Below are positions 16,371 to 23,830 of a stretch of DNA of 37,560 nucleotides, piece by piece. Within the stretch, counting starts at the first letter, position 1. Each line of letters opens with the position of its first letter. Source of the DNA: Pseudaeromonas sp038247115 (GTDB lineage Bacteria > Pseudomonadota > Gammaproteobacteria > Enterobacterales > Aeromonadaceae). Position numbers and translations under genes: made by a program. The notes beneath the pieces were generated by a model. That model was not told the DNA's origin. It did not search any database and was given only the letters and a program-made list of their open reading frames with translations. The stretch spans positions 1-37,560 of the forward strand of contig JBBRVG010000040.1 in the NCBI GenBank assembly GCA_038247115.1, read 5' to 3'.

Positions 16371-19300
16371 ATGGTGACACTATCGACCCTGATATCCCGT
16401 ATCTGCCGCCCCCTCGGTGCCAGGCCCTGGCGTTGGCTAGCCAGCATGTGGGCAAGCAGTCTGCTCCTGCTCTGGATCTGGAAACCACTCACCCAGACCC
16501 ACATCAGTTGGCTCGACACCTGGCAGTGGACCCAAGTCTGGCTCTGGCTGCTGCTCGGCGGTATGGCGCTGTTTTTCTATCTGCGGCGGCCACAGTTACC
16601 ACATCAATCTGGATCCTCATCAGCCGAATCCCCGACCGCGGAGCTCGGCTGGCTCACGGCGCTCGGCCGGCAACCGGAGCAGCAGCAAAAGCCCTGGTAC
16701 TTGATCCTCAATCCCCTGGCGCTGGATAGCGAGGGGTGGCTGCAGCAACTCGATGCGGACTCCCCGCACTCGCGCCCTTTGGGTAAGGCGCAGTTCAGTA
16801 AAGTTCATTCCGGATCAGTACCGCTACAAGCCTGGCTTGGCGCCGATGCAACACTGCTTGAACCCCGAGCCCAGGATTGGGCACTGGATCAGTCATCGAA
16901 CGATGAAGCTTGGTCGCAACTCTATGCGGCGCTGCGTCAATGCCGGCCCCGTCGCCCCCTACATGGCATTCTGTTACTACTGGATCCGGCTTGGCTACTC
17001 GGTCCAGTGCAACACGCCAGCAACGTGACCCGACAACTCGTTGCTCGCGTGCAGGAAATAGCCGAACAGTTGCAGATCCATCCCCAGCTTTACTGCTATA
17101 CCACCGGACTGGAGGCGCTGGAGGGGTTCACGCCCTGGTCGAACGCCCTCCCCCCCGATAGCCAACAGCAACTGCTCGGTGTGCAATTCAGTCAACACAG
17201 CAGTCAATGGCAGAATGAACTTCAGGGGTTCTGGCAGCACTGGCGAGAGCAGCTGGCTCATTCCTTACCGTCATTGCTGCTCAGCCACGACCAACCATAC
17301 CGGAGATCGAACCTGTTCCGTCTGCAGCAACAATTAGCAGAGCTGCAGCTTGCCAGCTGCCGCTGGTTGCAGCAGTTACTCCAGTCTCAGCCACAGATAC
17401 AGCTGCGAGGTTTCTTCCTGGGCAGTCATGGTGAACCTTTGCCAGCACAGGAGCAGTTTGCCCAGTGGCACAACGGGATCCCGATGCTGACTCATGCCAC
17501 CAACGACCATTACCGGCTACAGAGCGCGAGCGGCATACCCGAGCCCCATGACAGGCCGAGGCCAAGTTTTATTGCCCGATACTGGCAGGATGTTGTATTG
17601 CCGGAGTCGACACTGTGCCCGCCGGCCCTGAGCTATGTCCGCCATCAGCGCATGCAACGGCGCGCCCTGCTGAGCCTTATGCTCCTCGGCTCTTTGGCCT
17701 TGCTCGGCGGTTGGCACTATTTCTATCTGGTCAACCAGGATCGGCAGCAGCAGTGGCTAACCCGGCTGACGCCGAATCAACCCATAGGCTTATCTACCCA
17801 TACGACGCCGAACAGCGATCTGGCGCGCCAGGTGTTGCTCCTGGATAACCTGCTGGATGCCCAGCTAGGGCAAGCCATACCGCCTTCGGCACCTCTCCTG
17901 GATCGCTTCAAAGATATGGGTCTCTATCAAGGCGCAATACTGCAGCAAGGGATGCAGAATCGTTATCTGGCCCAGCTGGAACATCAGCTGTTGCCACGCC
18001 TGATGCACATCTTGGTTCAGCAAATGAACTCCGCCGCCTCCGCCAGCCTGGAAAAGCTGCAATGGCTGACCCTGATTCGGCTGCTCGATGACCCTCAACC
18101 CAGCCGACCAGAGTGGGTGACCCGCTATCTGCAGCAGCAGATGATGACCCTATTTAATCCGAGCAATACAGCCCATGGGATTCTGGAACAACAGGGGCAA
18201 CAAAGGCTGATCCGCCATGTGCAGATGGCGCTGCAATACACTCGTTGGGCTCACAAACGCGCCACTGGAGACCAATTGGCGCGAACCGATTACGCACCTT
18301 TTGCGCAGGCGATCCATCAGGCACAGAGCGAGTTACAAACCGTTCCCGCCTACCAGCGCCTCTACCAACAATTAACCACCATGGCTGCAACGGAACTGCC
18401 GGAGCCTCTGGATCTGCGCCGATTGATCTGGCCGAATGCAGATCCGGAACCTGAGTTTTCCAATGTGCTGAGTTCCGATGTACTGAGTGCCAACGCAAAC
18501 CATAGGGAGGAGGCCGGACTCGAGCTACCGGTAGTCAGCACTCAGGATGCGGCGCTGCAACTGCCGCGGCTATTCACCATCCAGGGCTGGCAATATGTGG
18601 TGAGTCAAAAACCCAGACTCCTGCAACAAGCGGCACTGGATCTCTGGGTTCTAGGTCAAGGAGCTCGGACTCAGGGACCATTTACCCCCCTGGATCCCGG
18701 TTATCAGCAGCAGTTATGGCAGCAACTCCAGGAGTCTTACCAGCTCGACGCAGAAGCCTGCTGGCGTCTCGCGCTGGACAGTGTCGAAGTACCGGTCGCC
18801 CACACCAAGGAGCAAGTACTCCAGCAATTGGCGCTCTTTACCCAATCGGGTCAACCGCTGGCGCAGTTGCTGCAGCGCTTAAACCGGGAGATGGCATACC
18901 CAGCGCCACTTCAGCCTGTGACATCCAACGCCGCCCCAACCTCGCCGCCCGAGCCGGTGCTCTCACCAGACCATATTCCACTGCCGCCAGCGGTTCCCGT
19001 ATGGCAATCCTTGCTCGCATTCGGCCAGCCCCAGGAGCAGCGCCCTTCTCGACTGGCCGAGCTGGAACAGGAACTGCGCAACCTGGAGCGCTATTTACAG
19101 CCCCTGCTGAATGCCGATGATCAGGGAGCTAGCGCATTAGCCGCCTTGCAAACCGGGGCTACACCATCGGTATTGACACAGTTTCAACAGCAGGCGGTCA
19201 GTCTGCCTGCGCCGCTCGACCACTGGTTCACAGCCTGGGCACAGCAAGCCGAACACCTGCTGCATCAAGAGGCGCTACAGGCGCTGGAGCAGCAATGGCA

Positions 19301-20069
19301 ATCCCAGGTGCTCGCCGAATATGAACAACGACTCGCTAACCGTTATCCCTTTGCAACCACAGATGCAGCAGATGTTGCCCTGGCCGATATGGAGCACTTC
19401 TTTGCGCCACAAGGCACCTTCGATCGTTTCTATCAGCAACAGCTAGCCCCTTGGCTGGCGCGCACGGGCTATGAACCGCTGCCGAGTCATCAACAACTGA
19501 AGGCGCCGAAAATCGAAGAGATGACGGATCCCTATACCGATCTGTTGGCATCTGTCGCCCAAGTTGAGCAAATTCGACGGCTGTTGTTCAACCCGGAGGG
19601 CAAATTGGAAATGAACTTCTGGCTGCAACCCTTGCAACTGTCAGCTAATAAACGGCGCAGTATTCTGGATCTGGAAGGGCAACTGCTCGATTACAACCAT
19701 GATGCCGGGCTGCGAACCCACCTCATCTGGCCAAATGATCCTGAAGGAATGAGTGTCAGCAAGCTGACGCTGATCCCGACCGAGCGGCAACGCTCACCGC
19801 GCAGCATCAGCGCACAAGGACCCTGGGCCTTGTTTCGTCTGTTGGAGCAAGCGCAAGAAGCGTCACCTTCAGACACAGGAGGGAGCTCGGGAACCGGAAT
19901 GGACGAGATGATGACCGGCTCCGACGCCGGAAACAACAGCAGTCGTGAACTAACCTTCACCGTTGATGGTGGACAAATGCGTTATCGGCTGAGCACCGAA
20001 GCCGCACCTCTGGATATGGCGCTCTTTCGTCACTTCCGGCTACCGGAAACCCTGGACCCGCAGCCGTGA
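16371..20069 (+). CDS. tssM: T6SS inner-membrane protein TssM (IcmF/VasK)
   Basis: A 1232-residue inner-membrane protein, the core of the TssJLM trans-envelope complex. Two N-terminal membrane helices lie at about residues 22-40 and 52-71, a cytoplasmic domain follows, then a third helix at about 432-454 (LLSLMLLGSLALLGG). A large periplasmic region completes the protein, with a C-terminal segment of DGGQMRYRLSTEAAPLDM type. After TM2 the usual P-loop position reads KPWYLILNPLALDSEG and has no Walker A motif, so NTP binding is unlikely. ATG 16371 is chosen because it follows tssA and starts the first basic/hydrophobic helix. An open frame upstream lies inside tssA. It is the last tss gene here; VasL and vgrG do not follow. 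Confidence 0.95.
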   Translation: MVTLSTLISRICRPLGARPWRWLASMWASSLLLLWIWKPLTQTHISWLDTWQWTQVWLWLLLGGMALFFYLRRPQLPHQSGSSSAESPTAELGWLTALGRQPEQQQKPWYLILNPLALDSEGWLQQLDADSPHSRPLGKAQFSKVHSGSVPLQAWLGADATLLEPRAQDWALDQSSNDEAWSQLYAALRQCRPRRPLHGILLLLDPAWLLGPVQHASNVTRQLVARVQEIAEQLQIHPQLYCYTTGLEALEGFTPWSNALPPDSQQQLLGVQFSQHSSQWQNELQGFWQHWREQLAHSLPSLLLSHDQPYRRSNLFRLQQQLAELQLASCRWLQQLLQSQPQIQLRGFFLGSHGEPLPAQEQFAQWHNGIPMLTHATNDHYRLQSASGIPEPHDRPRPSFIARYWQDVVLPESTLCPPALSYVRHQRMQRRALLSLMLLGSLALLGGWHYFYLVNQDRQQQWLTRLTPNQPIGLSTHTTPNSDLARQVLLLDNLLDAQLGQAIPPSAPLLDRFKDMGLYQGAILQQGMQNRYLAQLEHQLLPRLMHILVQQMNSAASASLEKLQWLTLIRLLDDPQPSRPEWVTRYLQQQMMTLFNPSNTAHGILEQQGQQRLIRHVQMALQYTRWAHKRATGDQLARTDYAPFAQAIHQAQSELQTVPAYQRLYQQLTTMAATELPEPLDLRRLIWPNADPEPEFSNVLSSDVLSANANHREEAGLELPVVSTQDAALQLPRLFTIQGWQYVVSQKPRLLQQAALDLWVLGQGARTQGPFTPLDPGYQQQLWQQLQESYQLDAEACWRLALDSVEVPVAHTKEQVLQQLALFTQSGQPLAQLLQRLNREMAYPAPLQPVTSNAAPTSPPEPVLSPDHIPLPPAVPVWQSLLAFGQPQEQRPSRLAELEQELRNLERYLQPLLNADDQGASALAALQTGATPSVLTQFQQQAVSLPAPLDHWFTAWAQQAEHLLHQEALQALEQQWQSQVLAEYEQRLANRYPFATTDAADVALADMEHFFAPQGTFDRFYQQQLAPWLARTGYEPLPSHQQLKAPKIEEMTDPYTDLLASVAQVEQIRRLLFNPEGKLEMNFWLQPLQLSANKRRSILDLEGQLLDYNHDAGLRTHLIWPNDPEGMSVSKLTLIPTERQRSPRSISAQGPWALFRLLEQAQEASPSDTGGSSGTGMDEMMTGSDAGNNSSRELTFTVDGGQMRYRLSTEAAPLDMALFRHFRLPETLDPQP

Positions 20070-20118
20070 TGGATGATGTTGCCAGATGATCTATTCAAGA
20101 GCCGCATCCAGCCAGATA

Positions 20119-20307
20119 TCAGCAACGCCCCTTTTTGGCCTGTCCGGGAGGGCAAAAGGTGCCAGAACCCGAGTGGCCATCATCCACGCTGATGCGGGTA
20201 TCCCCCACCTCGATATCTGCTCGACGGACTCGGACTGGGTCATCGGAAGCACAGCCGCTGATCACCACCATCAGGATGGCACAGGCTAAGAATTGAAGCG
20301 TATTCAT
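20119..20307 (-). CDS. Small lipoprotein with C-terminal CPPGQAKKGRC motif
   Basis: A 62-residue predicted lipoprotein. A short hydrophobic signal (LQFLACAILMVV) leads to the lipobox I-S-G-C, with the lipidated Cys at residue 19. The mature peptide is acidic and basic by turns and ends in FCPPGQAKKGRC, which carries two Cys and a Pro-Pro-Gly turn. It starts at ATG 20307 with a G-rich site just upstream, in its own frame on the minus strand. It lies between the lpd terminator and the convergent tssM end, so it needs its own promoter or read-through. I do not know its function. The ending resembles a motif I associate with small gammaproteobacterial lipoproteins, but I could not check this. Confidence 0.75.
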   Translation of the reverse strand: MNTLQFLACAILMVVISGCASDDPVRVRRADIEVGDTRISVDDGHSGSGTFCPPGQAKKGRC

Positions 20308-20325
20308 ACTACCCCCAGAAACAAC

Positions 20326-20351
20326 AAGGCGACTCCGGAAGGAGTCGCCTT
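20326..20351 (-). terminator. Intrinsic terminator of the pdh operon (after lpd)
   Basis: AAGGCGACTCC and GGAGTCGCCTT form a perfect 11-bp stem with a 4-nt loop. On the minus strand the stem is followed by GTTGTTTC. It lies about 40 bp past the lpd stop, between lpd and the small lipoprotein gene. Confidence 0.85.
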
Positions 20352-20392
20352 GAGTATAACCAATCAGTCGACACTCAGACTGAAAGGAGGGA

Positions 20393-21820
20393 TCAGCGCT
20401 TCTTGGCCTTGGCGTTTGGCAGGTCGGTGATCGAGCCTTCAAACACTTCCGCGGCCAGACCGACCGACTCATGCAAGGTCGGGTGGGCATGGATGGTCAG
20501 AGCGATATCTTCGGCATCGGCACCCATTTCGATGGCCAGGCCGATTTCACCCAACAACTCACCACCATTGGTACCGACAATGGCGCCACCAATGACCCGG
20601 CCGGAGGACTTGTCGAAAATCAGCTTGGTCATGCCGTCGGCACAATCCGACGCGATGGCGCGACCGGAAGCCGCCCACGGGAACACCGAGGTCTCGTAGT
20701 TGATGCCTTGTTGCTTGGCTTCTTTCTCGGTCAGACCGACCCACGCAATTTCTGGTTCGGTATAGGCGATGGAAGGGATCACCTTAGGATCGAAGTAATG
20801 CTTCTTGCCGGCGATAACTTCGGCCGCCACATGACCTTCATGCACCCCTTTGTGTGCCAGCATCGGCTGACCGACGATATCGCCGATCGCGAAGATGTGC
20901 GCCACATTGGTCCGCAGTTGCTTGTCGACCTCGATGAAACCCCGTTCGGTGACCGCAACACCGGCCTTCTCGGCATCCAGCATCTTGCCGTTCGGCACCC
21001 GACCAACCGCGACCAGTACGCTGTCATAGCGAACCGGCTCCGCCGGTGCATGCTTGCCTTCAAAGGAGACATACAGGCCATCGGCTCGAGCTTCAACGGC
21101 CGTCACCTTGGTTTCCAGCATCAGGTTGAACTTACCTTCCACCCGCTTGGTGTAAACCTTGACCACGTCCTTATCGGCTGCAGGAACCAGTTGATCGGCG
21201 AACTCGACCACGTCGATCTCGGCACCCAGTGCCGAATAGACGGTACCCATTTCCAGACCGATAATGCCGCCACCCAGAACCAGCAACTTACCAGGAACGG
21301 TTTTGAGCTCCAGCGCATCGGTCGAATCCCACACCCGTGGATCGTCATGGGGAATAAACGGCAACTTCACCGGACGGGAACCGGCAGCGATTATGGCGTT
21401 GTCGAAATTGACCACCGTCTTGCTACCGTCATTAGCAGTCACTTCCAGGCTATGGGCAGCCGTAAACTTGGCTACGCCATTGACGACCTGCACCTTGCGT
21501 TGTTTGGCCATACCGGCCAGACCGCCAGTCAGCTTGCCGACAACCTTTTCCTTCCACAGCCGGATCTTGTCGATATCAGTATGTGGCTCACCGAAGACGA
21601 TGCCGTGGGCCGCCAAAGCCTTGGCTTCTTCAATCACCTTGGCCACATGCAACAGGGCCTTGGAGGGGATACAACCAACGTTCAGACAGACACCACCCAG
21701 GGTGCTGTAACGTTCGATCAATACGGTGTCGAGCCCCAGGTCGGCACAGCGAAAGGCTGCGGAATAACCGGCAGGGCCTGCGCCCACCACCACCACCTGA
21801 GTTTTAATTTGATTGCTCAT
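20393..21820 (-). CDS. lpdA: Dihydrolipoyl dehydrogenase (E3)
   Basis: A 475-residue FAD enzyme that reoxidises dihydrolipoamide with NAD+ in pyruvate and 2-oxoglutarate dehydrogenases and the glycine cleavage system. The FAD-binding GAGPAGYSAAF lies near residue 13. The redox disulfide is GGVCLNVGC (Cys45 and Cys50). The NAD-binding GGGIIGLEMGTV and the C-terminal catalytic HAHPTLHES with its His-Glu pair are present. It matches E. coli Lpd over its full length from memory. ATG 21820 is preferred because AGAGG lies 5 nt upstream, against 2 nt for ATG 21823. A gap of 116 bp with two hairpins separates it from aceF, leaving room for a separate lpd promoter as in E. coli. Confidence 0.98.
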   Translation of the reverse strand: MSNQIKTQVVVVGAGPAGYSAAFRCADLGLDTVLIERYSTLGGVCLNVGCIPSKALLHVAKVIEEAKALAAHGIVFGEPHTDIDKIRLWKEKVVGKLTGGLAGMAKQRKVQVVNGVAKFTAAHSLEVTANDGSKTVVNFDNAIIAAGSRPVKLPFIPHDDPRVWDSTDALELKTVPGKLLVLGGGIIGLEMGTVYSALGAEIDVVEFADQLVPAADKDVVKVYTKRVEGKFNLMLETKVTAVEARADGLYVSFEGKHAPAEPVRYDSVLVAVGRVPNGKMLDAEKAGVAVTERGFIEVDKQLRTNVAHIFAIGDIVGQPMLAHKGVHEGHVAAEVIAGKKHYFDPKVIPSIAYTEPEIAWVGLTEKEAKQQGINYETSVFPWAASGRAIASDCADGMTKLIFDKSSGRVIGGAIVGTNGGELLGEIGLAIEMGADAEDIALTIHAHPTLHESVGLAAEVFEGSITDLPNAKAKKR

Positions 21821-21885
21821 CATGACCTCTTTTCACATGGGTTGCCGAGCTGAACGCTTGTTCTGCCCGGCAAGCATACAGTCAG

Positions 21886-21928
21886 TTTGCTTGGTACGCG
21901 AAGCAAAGGGGCAGGCTCATGTCTGCCC
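21886..21928 (-). promoter_or_regulatory. Tandem hairpins in the aceF-lpd gap
   Basis: Two adjacent stems lie between aceF and lpd. TTTGCTT (21886-21892) pairs with AAGCAAA (21901-21907) over an 8-nt loop. GGGCAGGC (21909-21916) pairs with GTCTGCCC (21921-21928), with one G-T wobble and a 4-nt loop. Neither is followed by a clear T-run. They may act as partial terminators or mRNA-stability elements that set the lpd level relative to aceEF. Confidence 0.4.
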
Positions 21929-21936
21929 GGTCACAG

Positions 21937-23820
21937 TTACAGCACCAGACGGCGAATATCCGCCAGTGCCCCACTCAGTGTGGTGATGAAGCGGGCACCA
22001 TCGGCGCCATCAATCACCCTGTGGTCATAGGAGAGCGCCAGCGGCAGTGTCAGACGCGGCTCGAACTCCTTGCCATTCCACTTCGGTTTGAAGTCGGACT
22101 TGGAGACCCCGAGGATCGCCACTTCCGGTGCGTTGACGATGGGCGTAAAGCTGGTACCGCCGATGCCACCCAAGCTGGAAATGGTGAAGCAACCGCCCTG
22201 CATGTCGGAAGCGGTCAGCTTGCCGTTACGCGCCTTCTTGGAGATCTCGGCCAGGTCTTGCGACAGCTCGTAGATCCCCTTCTTGTTGACGTCACGCACC
22301 ACAGGAACCACCAAACCGTTTGGCGTATCCACCGCCACACCGATATGGATGTACTTCTTCATGATGAGCTTGCTGCCATCTTCCGACAGGGAGCTGCAGA
22401 AGCGCGGATGGGCTTCCAGCGCCTTGGCCGCGGCCTTCAGAATAAACACCAGCGGTGTGATCTTGAAGCCCAGCTGTTGCTTGTCGGCGATGACGTTCTG
22501 TTCCTTGCGGAAGGCTTCCAGATCGGTGATATCGGTCTCGTCGAACTGGGTCACATGGGGGATCATCACCCAGTTGCGATGCAGATTCGGGCCGGAAATC
22601 TTCTGGATCCGGGTCAGATCGATCTCTTCGATGGCACCGAACTTGGCGAAGTCCACTTTCGGCCATGGCAATACGCCCAGACCAGAACCGGATGCAGCAC
22701 CAGCAGCCGGAGCAGATTCGGCACGTTTGATGGCATCCTTGACGTAGGACTGCACATCTTCCTTCTGGATCCGGCCCTTACGGCCCGAACCCTTGACCTT
22801 GGCCAGGTTGACGCCAAATTCCCGCGCCAGACGACGCACCGCCGGGGAGGCGTGCACATAGGCATCATTGGCGACAAAGTCACCCTTCTCTTCGGCCTTG
22901 GCGGCAACCACAGGCGCTGCAGTAGCGACAGGAGCCGGAGCAGCGGCGACCGGAGCAGCAGCCACGACAGGCGCTGCACCTGCAACTTCGAAGGTCATGA
23001 TGAGGGAGCCGGTGGCGACCTTATCACCAATGGCGACCTGAATAGCCTTCACGGTACCGGCAAACGGAGCTGGAACTTCCATGGAGGCCTTATCACCTTC
23101 CACGGTCAGCAGAGACTGGTCTGCCGTGACCACATCGCCAACTTTGACCAGAATTTCGGTCACAGCGACTTCATCGCCGCCGATATCCGGAACCTTGACC
23201 GCCTGCTCGGCGCTGACCGCAGCTGCAGGAGCCGGTGCTGGCGCGGCAGCAGGGGCTGCAACGGCGGCCGGAGCGGCACCCGCGACTTCGAACACCATGA
23301 TCAGGGAGCCGGTAGCGACCTTATCACCGGTCGCAACCTGGATGGATTTCACCGTGCCTGCAAACGGCGCCGGTACTTCCATCGAAGCCTTGTCACCTTC
23401 CACAGTCAGCAGGGATTGGTCCGCAGTGACCACATCGCCAACCTTGACCAGAATTTCGGTCACAGCGACTTCATCACCCCCGATATCAGGAACATGCACA
23501 TCCTGCAGCGCGGCCACAGTCTGATCCGCAACAGTCGGAGCTGCGGCTGCAGCCACCGGAGCTGGAGCTGGAGCTGAAGCAGCCGCAGCGGCCGTCTCGA
23601 ATTCCATGATTAGGGTGCCGGTATTCACCTTGTCACCCACAGCAATCTTGATGGCTTTGACCACCCCCGCTTGCGGGGATGGTACTTCCATGGAAGCCTT
23701 GTCGCCTTCCACGGTCAGCAGGGATTGATCCGCATCCACGGTATCCCCGACCTTGACCAGGATCTCGGTTACCGCGACCTCGTCACCGCCGATATCCGGC
23801 ACATAAATTTCGATAGACAT
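21937..23820 (-). CDS. aceF: Pyruvate dehydrogenase E2, dihydrolipoamide acetyltransferase
   Basis: A 627-residue core of the pyruvate dehydrogenase complex, transferring acetyl groups from lipoamide to CoA. Three N-terminal lipoyl domains carry the lysines K41, K144 and K244 in GDKAS motifs, joined by Ala/Pro-rich flexible linkers. The E3/E1-binding domain lies at about 322-360 (HASPAVRRLAREFGVNL). The catalytic domain ends with YDHRVIDGADGARF, holding His600 and Asp604. ATG 23820 is chosen because AAGGGG lies 6 nt upstream and the protein starts with the lipoyl fold. Lipoyl domains 2 and 3 are almost identical (separate entry). It starts 10 bp after aceE. Size matches E. coli AceF (630). 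Confidence 0.98.
   Translation of the reverse strand: MSIEIYVPDIGGDEVAVTEILVKVGDTVDADQSLLTVEGDKASMEVPSPQAGVVKAIKIAVGDKVNTGTLIMEFETAAAAASAPAPAPVAAAAAPTVADQTVAALQDVHVPDIGGDEVAVTEILVKVGDVVTADQSLLTVEGDKASMEVPAPFAGTVKSIQVATGDKVATGSLIMVFEVAGAAPAAVAAPAAAPAPAPAAAVSAEQAVKVPDIGGDEVAVTEILVKVGDVVTADQSLLTVEGDKASMEVPAPFAGTVKAIQVAIGDKVATGSLIMTFEVAGAAPVVAAAPVAAAPAPVATAAPVVAAKAEEKGDFVANDAYVHASPAVRRLAREFGVNLAKVKGSGRKGRIQKEDVQSYVKDAIKRAESAPAAGAASGSGLGVLPWPKVDFAKFGAIEEIDLTRIQKISGPNLHRNWVMIPHVTQFDETDITDLEAFRKEQNVIADKQQLGFKITPLVFILKAAAKALEAHPRFCSSLSEDGSKLIMKKYIHIGVAVDTPNGLVVPVVRDVNKKGIYELSQDLAEISKKARNGKLTASDMQGGCFTISSLGGIGGTSFTPIVNAPEVAILGVSKSDFKPKWNGKEFEPRLTLPLALSYDHRVIDGADGARFITTLSGALADIRRLVL
22975..23496 (-). 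repeat. Direct repeat encoding lipoyl domains 2 and 3 of AceF
   Basis: Residues 109-182 (23275-23496) and 209-282 (22975-23196) are direct copies exactly 300 bp apart. From residue 110/210 onward they differ at only three positions: S159A, T164I and V176T. Part of the DNA, including a run of about 32 bases around 23142-23173 and its partner, is identical, while other codons differ silently. Domain 1 (residues 1-78) is more divergent. Confidence 0.85.
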
Positions 23821-23830
23821 TCCCATCCCC

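Noticed and set aside
7001..19900. Frequent GGATCC/GGATCCGG words across the T6SS genes
   Set aside because: They arise mostly from Asp-Pro and Ile-Arg codon pairs with local codon preference. They show no regular spacing and no orientation pattern.
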